Of a stretch of DNA of 64,000 bases, positions 35,595 through 48,790 are shown in pieces (positions within the stretch are counted from its first letter, which is position 1; each line of letters starts with the position of its first letter). Origin of the DNA: Euptelea pleiosperma (Eukaryota > Streptophyta > Magnoliopsida > Ranunculales > Eupteleaceae); contig CM068548.1 of the NCBI GenBank assembly GCA_035048495.1, forward strand, positions 5,755,464 to 5,819,463. Direction: 5' to 3'. The translations under genes and the position numbers were made by a program. The notes below the pieces were generated by a model. That model saw only the letters and a program-made list of their open reading frames with translations. It searched no databases and had not been told where the DNA came from.

Positions 35595-35989
35595 CAAGGT
35601 TTAAAGGAGGTCGTTTTAACGGTATAACGAATTGGGAGCGTTATCGTTAAAATAGCCTTAAAACGAAAAGGGGCAAAAATGGAAAAAATGGAATTTAACA
35701 ACGGGAAAAAAGGCGCTGAAATTCAAAATTCAAAATTTGAAATTGAAAATTTCAAAAACGAAAAAAATAGAATTTAACGGAAAAAAATGGATTTAACGAC
35801 GGGTTTTTTTCACAAAAATTTCAACTGTTGTTAAAACGATTTTAACGTCCAATAAAACGATTTTAACAACCGTTAAAACAAAAAAATGACTGTTAAATTC
35901 AAAGGTCAAAACGTATTTAAACGGTTTTAAAGAAAATGGGCTTGGGGCCGTTAAAACTATTTAAACGGCCGTTTTTAAAACCATGCATG
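35595..35989. mobile_element. Family C copy 3, hAT-like, TAACGG-rich
   Basis: The ends CAAGGTTTAAAGGAGG and CCGTTTTTAAAACCATGCATG are flanked by AGTTATAT and GGTTATAT (8 bp, one mismatch). The interior is a run of diverged ACGGxxxTTTAACG phrases without coding potential. Confidence 0.6.
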
Positions 35990-36477
35990 GGTTATATCAT
36001 TTTAAGATGGACACCACGTTTTGGGATGTATTTGTATTGTATTTGTAAAGTTGTTCAATTAATAAAAAAATCTTTAACATCAACTTTCATTTTTCATTCA
36101 CTTTTTTGTACATGAATGTGGATATGGATCTTGTTCGGATATTTGAGCTTGGTATAAGACCTATTTATGTTCATAAAAGACCTTATATATATGATGTATG
36201 TCATCACTCATAAATTAATGCACGATCACCTATTAATTAATGCATATTTTTGTTAAGACTCATTTATGTCCACAACAGATGTTATATATTGTATACCATC
36301 GCTTATAAATTAATGCACGATCACCTATTAATTAATGCATATGTATGCATATAAGGTAGGTGTAATATCTTAAATTTTTGTTCTAGGATATTATGGTAAT
36401 ATTAACTAATAATGTATACTTGGCTAACAAAATTTGGTGATTAGGATTAATTGCTAGATTGTAAGAACCGACACTTA

Positions 36478-36724
36478 GGCTCTACTTGGTTCGCTGTACT
36501 GGGATGCATTTTGCACTCTAATGCAAACGCAGCGAGTTGCATTGTAGTTATTTACTATGATTTTTGGGCTGCACATACTTGCATCCATTTTCTTAAAGAG
36601 TTTGCAAGGGCTTGGCAACCACTTGCACATCAACTCATTTGCACACCCCAACTAATCACGTGTAATCCCAAAACAATGGCACGTGGGTGCATTGCATCCG
36701 ATTTGCATCGAACCAAGCAGGGCC
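36478..36724. mobile_element. Tourist-like MITE (247 bp) with TTA TSD
   Basis: The TIRs GGCTCTACTTGGTTCGCTG and CATCGAACCAAGCAGGGCC differ at three positions. TTA is duplicated at 36475-36477 and 36725-36727. A frame inside it is not a gene. Confidence 0.8.
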
Positions 36725-37394
36725 TTAATTAGTAAATGTTTAGAACTTAACCTTAAAGAGATAAAAATCTGGAGTCACTTGAACACCATGACACGAACAT
36801 CGGACATAATTGGAACCCTAGAATATTGTAATTTACTAACTAGGATCATAATGAACTGAAATACATAAGTAGTTGAACCCACATGCATAACCTGATACTT
36901 AAGTAACACTTTCCTGACTTTGGGATAAATTGGAGAGTAAGTTGCAAATGAACTACAGAATAAACCTTGAACATCTGTGAACCCTACGAATACCCTAAAA
37001 TGAAATTCAAATAAATTTAAGACACCTCTACCTTTTCAAATCTTAAAGTATGGGCACTTCTTGAACATCTAATAATGTGTTTGACACAATTAGAGAATAA
37101 AATTTTAGTGGTAGGACCCACGAGAGTCCTAGTTGGACTAAACTTGCTCAAAACACATCCATTTGACCTTAGAATGACGAACAAATATTTTCAGCACGAT
37201 CGTACACCTTAATAGACTATGTGTATCGAATAATCTCACTAACTTTTTTTTCTCTATTTTAGGGCCTAAATTAGGATTTTCATGAATAGTTAACATTGAA
37301 TAGACACATTTCCGCTTTTGAAAAAATTTGGAGAGTAATTAGCCAAATTAAAATGATTCATGCATAACGACGTAATTTTCAACATAATACATAA

Positions 37395-39690
37395 TTAATA
37401 AGTGTTTAAATTATTAATATAAGTACTTGTATAATTGATTGAGTTCTAATTGTTGGGTGGGCCCATAGGGTCAATTTAGAGACCTTTTGGACTTAAAAAT
37501 AACCTTAAATAAAGTCTCATTTATACTTATGGATCTTGGGCCCATTTTTAACTCATAATTAATTTAAAATATAAGTTTTAGAGAACTGTTAAATACACTC
37601 CTTTAAAAATTACAAACATTACTTAATAATAGAAACCAATTCCCTTTATTTTGAGTTAGTTAGAGCTGCATGCATGGAATGAGGGAATCTCCCCTGATTC
37701 TAATAATTTTAGCTCATGGGATCGACATGGCTACCTTTGAAATGAAAGATTTCAAATTTAAAATAATTTAAATTTTTAATATTTTTGAAAATCAAACCAA
37801 TTCATTTAAGGGCTCAACATTAAAGATTTCATTCTACAAACATAATCACCTTTGTCAAAATCGTTGAGAGCTTTAGGAAAAGAGAGTTTTACTAAAAGTC
37901 AGATAACACTATTAAATAATAGAGAAAGCTCTAATAGACCCTCATCCGAAGCCTCCGATCACACTCGAACTAGAAGGAAAAGTCGAAGAGGACACCGAAT
38001 AGAGTAACATACTTATGAAGAGCCCGTCCGACCATTTTTAGAATTTACGAATTTTTCATTCTCCATTAAAAAATAGATTTGAGATAAATATATCATTGAA
38101 ACGAGTTGAAATCACCATATAATGTTTATACTTGCGTTGTATCTATGATTATATGCTTGATTTATAAATTTCTGCTTTTGATTCACCTTTTTAAAATTTC
38201 ATGTAAAAATCCATATACCGAAAGGCTGTCAATTTTTATTCATTGTTATATGCATTATTAATTATATGATATTGATAACATGAGAGTGATAATATGAGAT
38301 TCATAAATATGATTAAGAATATTGCATGATGAATGTTAAAGCATAAGGATATGCTGGTATTATAATAATTTTCTCTGATTATAATGCCGTGGAGATGTAA
38401 ATCATTCAGTTAGTTTAGTGTAAGAATAATGATTTATTTTCAAACAAGAAAGGCCTAGAGCCTTTTGGTGAAAAGCCCTGAACCCCCTGCAAAAGAGCTT
38501 GCGAGCTGTTCCTGATGTGAGAAGAAAAAAACATCACGATGGATTATAGTATAAATACTTTAGGTTGTACATAGTTTATTTTTAGTATTTATACCATGGT
38601 TATTATTTTAAAATGTTGAACATGTATGAATAGAGTACGAGCATGATTAAGCATGATATGTTGAGTTTATACCTCGTATATACGTGTCCTGTAGCTTTTC
38701 TACTAGGCTTTGGCTCGTGGCATTTGTCAGTACTTAGATATTGTAGAAGACGAGAAACCCGAAGAGGGGGAAGCATGGAAGGATGAGTACGGGCTACGAA
38801 TGATGGCTTCGTGGATAGAGGAGATGGTTCAGATGATATCTAGACATCATCACCATTAATGAACCTTGACTATTTTATTTTATTATTAAAGAATGGGATT
38901 TGAATAATTTCAAAGTTGTAAACCCTTTTTATTTTATTTTAGTGGTTAATTCTAGCCTTATTTGATTATGTATAACGATTTTAATGAATTATATAATTTC
39001 TTGATGATTTTTATCTTTATAACATGATAGAATGATATTTTTATTTAATTTAATCATGTTATTAAAAATATATGATTTAATGTATTAATGTAACTCACAT
39101 AGAAAATCGACCATAGATTGATAAATTTTTGTCATAGAAGATAATGGGTAAAAAAGACAATGAAATTATACTCTAGATTGTATGTCAAAGTTAGAGGATA
39201 ATTTCATTAGTCTTTTGATGATAGATTGTGACTATTGATCTAATCGGTATAGATTCATGCATCTGATGCATGACACATGGATTTAAGGAACTTAATAAAA
39301 TGCGTTGTTAAATAATCCATCACACCGAGATTATTAGTTAACACATAAAACATATGATAGACAACTTAAATTAAAGAGTTGATATTTAATGATATGATCA
39401 TAATTGACATTAAAGAATTATATATACACTTATGCATAAACAATTATAATCTAAGTTTAATCCTAAGTCAAATAAATAATCGATCGATTTGTGTGATCGA
39501 GTACACCGAGAGGGAATCGAGACCACTGGGATAGGACTGAGTCTATTGGGGCAGAATCGAGTCCACTGGATTAAAATCGAATCCATTAAATACAACTGAG
39601 TTCACTGGATTTAAGATTGAGTTCATTAGAATTGAGTTCACTAGACTTTAATAGTAATCATTAAATTTTATCACACCCTGAATTTTGGGT
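37395..39690. repeat. Decayed LTR-type sequence, copy I
   Basis: Three modules occur in the same order as at 42465-44290: GTGGGCC...ACTCATAATTAA; CAAGAAAGGCCTAGAGCC...AAAGCCCTGAACCCC; and ATCACACCCTGAATTTTGGG. This block pattern is typical of LTRs of chromovirus-type gypsy elements. No coding region was found. Confidence 0.5.
39490..39655. repeat. Decayed minisatellite, about 22-25 bp period
   Basis: Repeating forms of GAATCGAGTCCACTGGATTA (GAGTCTATTGGGGCAG, GAATCCATTAAATAC, GAGTTCACTGGATT) with increasing divergence. Confidence 0.65.
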
Positions 39691-42464
39691 AAACAGGCCA
39701 ATCCACGAGCATTTGGGTCGGGTCTGGTCGGGAACCTAAATTTTGAGTCGCGACAGTAAGTTAGTCATTTAATTAATTATATGTGTCATCCATGTCTAGG
39801 GAGTATTAATGAAAGTGGGGAGTACTTGCTATGTTCTAATAAATTTATTTGAGACATTATAGGGTTCAGTGTTCACCTTTGCATTAATTATGAAAGCATT
39901 AAATATCATTAATTATGAAACATTAAATGAGGGTGAGATGGACACCTTACTCCTTGCAAATTGTTGAGCTTTTAGAGGAAAATGAAAGTTATATTCTAGC
40001 AACTCTCAAGACACTTGGTTTATATAAGGACACCTAGGTGATGAGTTACATATACGTGTAGGGAGAACCAATAGGAAGGAAGAGAATAGTTAAAGTCTAA
40101 CTAGGCATAGTAGAGAAAAAAAATTCTCTCTCCTATTAATTGTGCAACCCTAAAAAGGGGGCTGATGTGGACCCCTTCCATCCTAGTATAACTAATAGAA
40201 TATTACGAGAGTAATTTGGAGAGAAAGAGAGAGATTCTTGTCCCACTTTGACCAATCATTGGATAGTGAAATGAATTTCACATTCTACATGGACAAGTCA
40301 ACTTTGAGAATGAGAACAACTCTCCTTCTTGCAAAATCATCTCCCTTGTATACCTGACTATTATATTAAGCATGAGAGAAGAGTAACTCGTCCATGTTGG
40401 TAAAAAATGTTCCCCTTTATATTTCTCATCTTGAACACCATCAAACGTTCATTAACCATTCCTATGCACCTCCATTATTAAGTGAACACTTCCCTTTTTT
40501 AGAGAGAACCCGAAAAATGAAAAGAAAATAATAAGAAAGAGTCTACTTTTATAAAAATTTAATTTTTGTATAAATTGAGAGATAGGGTTCTCACTTCTCC
40601 ATTTGTGTGTATGATCGATTTTTTGTAAATTTTTCTTCTATTATGTATGTACTTCTCTCAAATGAATTTCTCTACCTTGGAATGTATTTCTACTTGTTTT
40701 TAAAACATATTCTTTCATGCATGCTTTCCCAACAATCTTACATAACGTTATTTTCAGTTATTAAATCGATACATGCATGTATTTATTTACTCAATAAATG
40801 TATTATTTTTCTATCCATTATATGTTTCGATATGTATTTTATATGATTATTTTTTTATTGTGTACTAACCATGAGATGTTGATCCATGGGTGAGCTTGTT
40901 GGCTCAAAATCATATAAAAAAATTGAGAATGCATAGACACTCAAAAAATAAGAAGGGCTTAGTGTCATAGGGTGAAAGGCTCCAAACCTCCTTTAAGCCT
41001 TGTGGTGAGTGAGTATTTAATGCACTGTATTGGGTTAGAAAATTGAGAATGTGTGGGAACTCGAGAATGTTTAGTACATTGCACCGGGTTGATCCTATGA
41101 TTATTTCTCTATTGTGTTGCTATACATATCACCATATCTTTATCGATTGTTATTTTTCAATGTGTATTGCATGTGATTTTATTTTTTATTTTTTATTTTT
41201 TGAATTACGTTTTAGAAGCATATTTTATCGGTCACCCCCCGCCCCCCCCCCCCCCCCAATGTCCACATTGTCATGCCCTAAACTTGAGATCCAAAAACCT
41301 AACATGTGATACAAGACTCAACTTGATATTCGTGGGTTGATTCGAATACCCAAAGCCAAGGCATGATGGTTAAAATAATAAAGATGGATCAAACATTAAT
41401 CATACTATCCGACTTGTCAACCAAGTTCAATTTAAATGAAAATAAACATAATAGACCAAAGTCAACCCTAGGTCAATTATGGTCAAACTTAAGTCAATAG
41501 GATCAATGTTCCTAAAAACTTGACTTTAAACAAGTTTGAGGTTTAGGTTTCTACACATAAAAACTAAATAATTTCGATTGACAAATATCATATCCAGTTT
41601 GTTACAAATAAAAATGTGATGACTCAAAAGGTTATGGAACCTTAACTCACTAACGTTTATAAGAAAAATATGTAAGCTTCAAAGTTATAGACCAGTCAAA
41701 GAGTTCATAACACTTTTTATGAAAAAAATTCTGAAGCTAATGAAAAAAATATAAATATTAAAAATAAATTTATAAAATTAATAAAATTTATTATTATGCA
41801 AGGCTAGTTGTGATTAGGGGTGTAATTTGGTCTGCGACCTAATCTGGCCCACTAGTCGACCCAACCCATTAAGCCTTCAGGCTAGGCTCGGGCTTTGGAG
41901 TTGATCCCACAGCGCCCCAGCCCGCTAAGGGTCGTGAAACTCCCTTAATGAACCACGCGGCCGACTAAGCTGCTCCCCCCCCCCCCCCCCATTTCAAATT
42001 TAAAAGAACTCCTCCCTCCCTAAATTTGAAGAAAATATTTAAGCTCCCCCAAGCCATTTGAAATTGAGGTCATTAGGCGACGTTAAGCCCCCCAACCCAC
42101 AAATTTAAAAAAAGGCCCCCTGCCCTAAAATTTGAAATTCTAACCGTTTGGGGGGCTTAAAAGTTTATTTTACCCTTGCCCCAATTGCTATATTTTTAAT
42201 TTGGGGGGTGGGGGGTAAAATGACCCTATTTACCCTTCCCCCAACATTCAAAAATAATAACATTAAGAGTAAATAGGGTGATTTACCCAAAATCATTCCA
42301 CGATTAAGAATCAACTCATGAAAATGACTCCAATCAAATAATTAGAAATCACTAATCAGGCTGATTTTTTTACGTACGTCTGCCTGCCTAGGGATGGCCA
42401 AACACCCTGAACATTTTTTAGTGTATTTAAAAATAAAATTCGACCATTTATTTATTTATATTGG
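39691..42464. other. AT-rich retroelement debris, no gene
   Basis: Contains LTR-like starts (TCATGCCCTAAACTTGAGATCC near 41271), homopolymer C tracts (41234-41257, 41976-41990), and a family A right arm at 42287-42410. No frame with recognisable content. Confidence 0.45.
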
Positions 42465-42699
42465 GTATTACTGTTTACTTGTATGTTTGTTGAATTATAA
42501 TTATTGAGGTGGGCCTTTAAGACAAATTTATAGACTTTTTGAGCCTACAAATGACCTTAATTAAAGCCTAGTTAATACATATGAGTCTTAGGCCTATTTT
42601 TGACTCATAATTAACCTAAAATAATACTTTTAATAGGTTGATAAATTTATCCATTTTAAAGTGACAAAAATTATTATTAATTAATTGTTAAGAATATTA

Positions 42700-42750
42700 G
42701 TCCCACATCGGATGTGTGAAAAAGTTGAGGGCCTTAAGAACCTATAAATA
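42700..42750 (+). promoter_or_regulatory. GTCCCACATCG box plus TATA, promoter-like
   Basis: GTCCCACATCG (42700-42710) matches the upstream sequence element of plant snRNA genes (RTCCCACATCG), and TATAAATA follows at 42743-42750 after 32 bp. No U1, U2, U4, U5 or U6 start sequence is seen downstream, and such boxes also occur in plant LTR promoters, so an LTR promoter is more likely. Confidence 0.5.
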
Positions 42751-43250
42751 GGAGTGAAGGCATAAGGCTTTCGGGATTCCAAAAATCATTGAGATCCTCT
42801 TTAAGAGGAGAAAACGTTCTTTTTCAATAAAGAAAAGTTAAAAAAAAATTAACCGATTCTCTAAGTTCATGTGTGATAGAGTTTTTTTCATTTTGATTTC
42901 TCTTTAATAAGTAAGAGTCGTGGATTTTTAGCATGGATCAATGGTTAAATCAACTCTCCATTAAAGTAAGTACACTCTTCTATAATTTTTTAATTAATTA
43001 ATTTGGGTTATACTTTCTATATATGTATTGCACTCGAATGTATTAGATTTTTAGAAATCTATTGAATGGTTAGAATTGAATTGCATACATTTTTGAAGTG
43101 TGGGATTGATCCCAATAGTTAAAATTTTTTAAGCAAGAAAGGCCTGGAGCCTTTGGGTATAAAGCCCTAAACCCCTGTAGAAGAAATCTTGGTTGAACTT
43201 CCCGGTGTGGGAAGGAGAAGAAGACCCATGGTGGGTTATTGGTTGTACAT

Positions 43251-43805
43251 ACATATTAATTTTGAATCATAGTTTATTTTAAAATATTTGTTATTCTTGT
43301 TCCATACCTATACTCTGTGTATAAACTTTTGATTGATAGAACTGTTATAGATATGATGTAGTGATTAAATGTTATTGAATTTTTATAAGCTCACGGTTCA
43401 ACCGATAATATTTTTCTGATTATTTGGGAATGAAAGAAATGATGGACTAAAAGACGGTGTACCAAAGAATATTGAAGCATTCATTGAAGATGCCAAATTT
43501 TATTTATTTATTTTGGTTTTATGATTGCATGTACATATTAATTTTGAATCATAGTTTATTTTGAAATACTTGTTATTCTTGTTCCATACTTATACTCTGT
43601 GTATAAACTTTTGATTGATAAAACTGTCATAGATATGATGTAGTGATTAAATCTTATTAGATTTTCATAAGCTCATGGTTCAACCAATAATATTTTTTTG
43701 ATTATTTGAGAATGGAAGAAATGATGGACTAAAAGACGGTGTACCAATGAATATTGAAGCGTTCATTGAAGACGCCTAGTTTTATTTATTTATTTTAGTT
43801 TTATG
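43251..43805. repeat. 282-bp tandem duplication
   Basis: Starts at ACATATTAATTTTGAATCATAG at 43251 and again at 43533. Shared landmarks include GATGTAGTGATTAAAT, GATGGACTAAAAGACGGTGT and ATTCATTGAAGA. The units differ at only a few percent of positions. Confidence 0.88.
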
Positions 43806-44292
43806 ATTATAATAAATTAAATTTTGACTTTATTGGTCTATTTTGAACCCGAATTGATTGATTTAGTACTTTTATTTTATTTATTGCGTTTTAATAAAAT
43901 GCATAATCTGACCTACATGTAGTGTTTCTGCCATAAATCAAATGTTGTTCTTTTTCAACAAAACTAGATAAGGCTAGTTGAGAGTGAAAATTTGTTAAAA
44001 TAAAATAGTAAATGATATTTTTGGACAAAGTATCTTCACAAAAGATGCTTAAAATGATTTTCAACAGTAGAAAATTAGTAAAATAATTTTTTATTGAAAT
44101 TATATTTTTGAAAAATTTTATGCCTATTCGCTAAAAGTCTGAAAAGTTAATTTAAAAAGCATATCAAACAGAAATTTTGGCCAAAAACGTCTTTATAAAA
44201 TATCTTTATTTTGATCTATTATGAGTTATAGTCATTTAAAAAAATTATTTTAGAGTATTTTATTTTTATTTTATCACACCCTGGATCTTGGG

Positions 44293-44640
44293 CAAATGGA
44301 TTTGTAAGCGAGTTTTGAGGAATACTCGGACGTTGTTGAAGCAATCTGATGAATGTTTTGTGAGATTTAGGATATTAGTTTGTTCTATGAACACGCGGAG
44401 AGTATTCAAGTTCTTAAATTTGTTGTCGGTGATATCTAGGACTTGTTGAAGTAGAACCCGATGAAGTTTCTTGCAATTGTGGGATTTGGGTTTGTTTCAG
44501 TTAATCATCATCAGTGATGGGGTACTGATACTCAAAGGATATTGCATCGGGTAGGTCCCTAGTTCTCCTAGGGTTTCTCAGTTTAAAGATAGTGAAAATG
44601 CTAGAGTCACTTGCTCTTGGCTCTATTTTTTCTCCTGTTT
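44293..44640 (+). pseudogene. Displaced copy of the PP2C gene 5' end
   Basis: 348 bp that match 60646-60988 at about 90% identity: the 5' leader/intron sequence, the start-codon region and the first roughly 38 codons of the PP2C gene. The copied start reads ATGGGGTACTGA, so it stops after three codons. It is cut on the left by LTR-like sequence and on the right by a TAACGG element. The copy keeps non-coding upstream sequence, so it arose at DNA level. Confidence 0.9.
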
Positions 44641-44815
44641 TAACGGCTGTTAAACGAATTGTAACGGACAGGGCAAAAACTAAAAAAGGGTGCTGAAATT
44701 CAAAATTTTCAAAAATGAAAACAATGGGAAAATAACGGAAATAACGTGGATTTTTAATTTTAACAATTTTTTTCAAAAAATAATGTTTGTTAAAAGAAAA
44801 ATAATGGCCATAATT
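44641..44815. repeat. Family C copy 4, truncated
   Basis: TAACGGCTGTTAAACG and ATGGCCATAATT-type phrases; the right part is replaced by the solo LTR that starts at 44816. Confidence 0.45.
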
Positions 44816-46260
44816 TGTAAGGATTATTTTCATATTCAATTTGGCAAAGATTCCATTTGACATAAAAACATTATTGTAACCGTTCCTACGAGTACAAGTG
44901 TAGCGTGAAGATGTCGTGGTACGCATACTTCGCCAACTATGTGAAGACTAAAAGACAGAGACAGTAAGAATCAGACGGTTGACGACATGAGTCATGTGAG
45001 TAACTGCCAATTTGTCAGTTAACGATCGTGTACGCTCGATTAGGAAGGTAAGTGACTTAGTGACTATAGGAGTTGATTAAAATGAACAAAATATAATGGT
45101 CAGACTTAGTCATTGGATAGACCCGAGTCAAAGTCAATTTTATTGACTAGTGGGAAAGTCCAATCGATTGGAGACACTGTGTAATCGATTAGACACTTTG
45201 AAGTAGAAACATAATTGAGCCCAATCGATTGGAAACACTGTGTAATCGATTGGAGACTACGGGATAGAAAGTTATAAATGTCAAATCGATTGGAGACTCT
45301 GATTAATCGATTGGAGCCTTCGGAATAGAAAGTTATAAATGTCAAATTGATTGAAGAACCCTGTGCAATCGATTGGTTCCTTTGGAACAGAAAAATTATT
45401 GAGCCCAATCGATTGGACACTTGTCCCCAATCGATTGGACATGGCCCAATGATTGGACTAAGTGTACAATCGATTGGACCTTGAATAGAATCGGTTTTAT
45501 CAGATCCAAAATTCATGGTTCCATTATCTCATGTTCCACACGACTCAAGGTCTTGGAATTCTATAAATAGAACCCTTCTATGCCTTCTCAAAATAAACAC
45601 AGAGACACATAGTGACTCAATCTTCAAGAGAGAGAAGCAAAGGTTATATTTATGAGAGTGTCCATTTCGAAGAACAAGAAGCTTGTTTTCATTCACATCT
45701 TGTGAGCTTATTCTCTTCTCGATCAAAGCCAAGAGCTTGATCTTTACTCAGCCTAGGTTTTCCACTTCTATATTCAACCTAGTAAGCCTAAGAGTACCAG
45801 TGTGACTCAAACACCTTTTGAGCAACTTGGGGTTCAGGGTGTACTGAATCCTTCACCTTCTGTAAAGGCGGGAGTATTAAAAATTAAGATCGGAGGAGCC
45901 GGTCGAAGGTAGGTTTGGGGTGTACCAAACTGAACAAGTGGATAAGGCTTCTTGGCTGGAAGGGCACGCATGGATTCGTGGCGTTGAGTCAGGGGACATA
46001 GACGCATCGGCAGTGGGCCTTGGCTAAGGTTGTATGTTGTATTTGCAATGGTGCTGCGTAGGTAACCTTTGTTTCGTTTAACTTTTCAGTTAGTGATACT
46101 TTCCGTCTGGACGTGGTCCCGTAGTTTTTTTCTTGGCTAAGGTTTCCACGTAAAAATATCTTGTCTTGTGTGATTGTTTGTTTGTGTTCCGCATTATATC
46201 CTGATTAGATCAAATGACAAAAAGACAATATACCACGGAGGTATATTTGATTTGAATCGG
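44816..46260 (+). mobile_element. Solo LTR, copy 3 (3' end truncated)
   Basis: Starts TGTAAGGATTATTTTC. It is closely similar to copy 1 through the palindrome array (45155-45475), TATAAATAG (45561), GGTAGGTTTGGGGTGTACCA and the CGTGGTCCCGTAG block. Similarity stops near 46260 (after GATTTGAATCGG), where copy 1 has another 160 bp. The flank TAATT is not found at the right, in keeping with truncation. Confidence 0.8.
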
Positions 46261-47694
46261 TAGTGATTGAAACTAGGGTTTTTCTACATCGTTGGTTACG
46301 GAAACCCTAATCTCAACACATTTGTAAATTATCCGATTATCCTGCAAGATTTAAACAATTCTTTGCACAGTGGGAAGTGTCGGATGTCGATATGCACTCG
46401 GGATTAGTTCACGCAAATCAAGGACATAAAATGATGGGTTTCTCTCAAAAATTGCTAAAAAGAAAAGATGGAAGGGTGAGTGATGATCACGAGATTAAAA
46501 TATGATTTATTTTATGAATTTTTAGAGAGAGAATTAAGAAAATCAATACATTGCTAAAAAGTGAAATAATGCAATATTGATCAAACTTGACTTTTATTGA
46601 AAATTATAGGAATTACATTGCTTTGAATGAAAATCTATCTAAATAACTTGAAGCAAATTACACTAGAAAGCAATAATAACTAGAGAGAAAGGAGAAAAAG
46701 TAGAGAGAGAAAGATCAAAGAAGGCTATCCTAGAGAGAAAAATTAAGGGAGGAGAGAGAAAGTGATGCTAGAAAAGTCTAGAGAGAGCAAATGTAGAGAG
46801 AAGAGAGAACTAGATAGGGAAAGCTAGAGAGAGAAAGTTTTTCACCTTTGGAACTTACCAGAGATTGGCCAATGGTTGGTAGCATGGGAAGGTTGGCCAT
46901 GAGAAGGGGGGTTTGGCCAAGTCTTGGTGGAGAATAGAGGGGCAGCCATAGATGTACGATCTCCTCTCCTCTTCCCTTATTCTTCTTCTTTCTTTTTTCT
47001 TTTTTTTGTTTTTTTGTTTTTTCTTTTTTTTTTTGGGTTTTTCTTGGTTGGAAGCAACCGATTTTTGCAAGGTAGAGGGCGAGCAGGAGATGGGAGGTGC
47101 TATCTTGAAAGCTCAAGGTAAGGTGAGGATCTCCAAGGAGATGGCAGTGGCGTTGAGTAGCAAGGGGAGGCCCACGGGCTGGATGTGCGTGATGGTGGCT
47201 ATTTGGAGTGAATTCCCAGAGAAGGATGGAGGAGATGAAGGTGCACGAGCTGTTTGCTGGTTTGGCAAACAGATAGGAATCCAAGGAGAGGGCGTTGCAG
47301 GCTGGCTGGAGATAGATGGGAGATGCCTTTTTAACGGCCAGCAGTTTCTTGCGGATGGAGGAGGTGAACCAAACCTGCAAGAGGCAGCAACGAGGAGGTG
47401 CGCACCAGGTTTGCACCCCTTCCTTCCTCCTTCTTCTTCTTCTCTTCTATCCTCCTCTTCCCCCTTTTTTTTTTCTTTTCTGTCCGTTTTCTTTTGGTAC
47501 CGAAAATGACTAGAATTGTGGGAGGGATTAGAAGAGAAGCTGTGGGAAAGAGAGGGATGTGCAGGCGGTAATGGTAGTGGGGTTGTTGCTGCAACAAGGC
47601 AGCATGCGTCAATGAAGGCTGGAGAGGGGCGGCTTCAAGAGAGAACGGCTGGGATTTTTCTTGCCAAAAACGTGGAATGATGAAAACGTGGAGA

Positions 47695-47737
<43 letters not shown>

Positions 47738-48030
47738 CTTTCTCTCTTTCTTTTCTTTATATAATGTAGGGTTTGGGTTGAATGGGAAAGAGGTGTGGAA
47801 CCGTTGGATCCTAAGGTCAGATCGTGTGGGAGATAGGTGAGAGGGTTCATGAAAACCGTTGGGTGGAGTGCACCATATCATTCCCTTCTCTTTCTTCTTT
47901 AGTTTTCTAACACTTTGATGCCTCCTCACTTGTCTCCGATTCCTGCCATATTAGTGGGTCCCATTACTTGCCAAAACTTTGAGAAGTTGCTTCCCATTGA
48001 ATCACATCCAGCCATGCCAATCCTTTCCCA
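46261..48030 (-). repeat. Retroelement leader/LTR-like region, minus strand
   Basis: On the minus strand a TATATAA box (about 47758) is followed by a long CT tract and a Pro/Ser-coding but unrecognised stretch; an AATAAA-type polyadenylation sequence lies near 46590. The arrangement looks like an LTR or leader of an unidentified retroelement. Frames here (for example 46952-47509 on +) are dominated by homopolymer translation and are not credible genes. Confidence 0.4.
47700..47735. repeat. (GA)n microsatellite
   Basis: About 18 uninterrupted GA units. Confidence 0.95.
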
Positions 48031-48039
48031 ATTGTCTAC

Positions 48040-48790
48040 TACACAATGTTTTTGTAAGGGAAATCCAACTATTTTCTTTGCTTAGAGAACATGCCCCTAT
48101 CATTTCGGTTTAAGTCAGAACTTTTCTTATTTCATTTGGAATATTACCCTTTATATCCACTACTAGCAGCAAATCTGCTTTGTTAACATATTCCTTGGAA
48201 ACCATTCCTTGTAAGGGTATACGTCCAGCTTTTTTGAACACCACCCATGCTAACCATCTTGCTTCATCGTCACCCTTTGTAATCTAAACCATTCAATTTG
48301 TGGGTGCTCCCCATCATGTGTACACACCATTGCGCATACTCCATTTTCTTTGTAGATCAAGAACCAACAACTATTATTAGAAATCACCTGGGTCCCATCT
48401 TTTAAGCACCTTCTCACAACTTTCAATAATGTAGCCGCCATCGTGATGGTGATTCATCGGTTCAGCACTTCCATATGTGTTTGGTACCCAGACGTTGCTA
48501 ATTCAAAATGGCCATCTTTGTTCATTGCTTGTTATTACTCTTAGTTTGCCGACTTATCAGCTTGCGTTCTCTGAAGTAGCATCTCGATTTGGTGTTCCTC
48601 ATGCCACCTAGTATCTGGGTTCATCTTGCATTAATTGTTGGATGCTTCTATATATGGCAACTGTGTGGGTCTCCTTTGATTCTTCTTCAAGCATCTTCCA
48701 ATGACGATCTTCATTCTTGGCCTGCAATTTGATGTCGTGACCACTAGTCTTTAATACTCTCATGATTGACCGATCTGTATCTTAATAAAA
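48040..48790 (-). other. Unassigned fragment with weak coding look
   Basis: A minus-strand frame at 48790-48610 reads KNEDRHWKMLEEESKETHTV and ends at a stop; another at 48441-48250 begins MAATLLKVVRRCLKDGTQVI. Neither matches a family I recognise. They may be remains of an accessory or gag-like retroelement frame. Confidence 0.3.

Larger units (their letters stand above)
42465..44290. repeat. Decayed LTR-type sequence, copy II
   Basis: Same module order as copy I, with an added segment beginning TGTTAAGAATATTAGTCCCACATCG (42686 on; core shown), and ending ATCACACCCTGGATCTTGGG at about 44292, immediately before the PP2C-derived fragment. Confidence 0.5.

Noticed and set aside
41043..41309. 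88-codon frame with Pro run
   Set aside because: The Pro run is a poly-C tract in AT-rich repeat debris; composition is not that of a gene.
42700..42850. snRNA gene
   Set aside because: The USE-like box and TATA are present, but the bases at the expected start do not resemble U1, U2, U4, U5 or U6 and the context is LTR-like.
46952..47509. 185-codon frame on the plus strand
   Set aside because: Its start is a translated T-rich homopolymer and the rest has no family resemblance; it lies antisense to a retroelement leader with a TATA box and CT tract.
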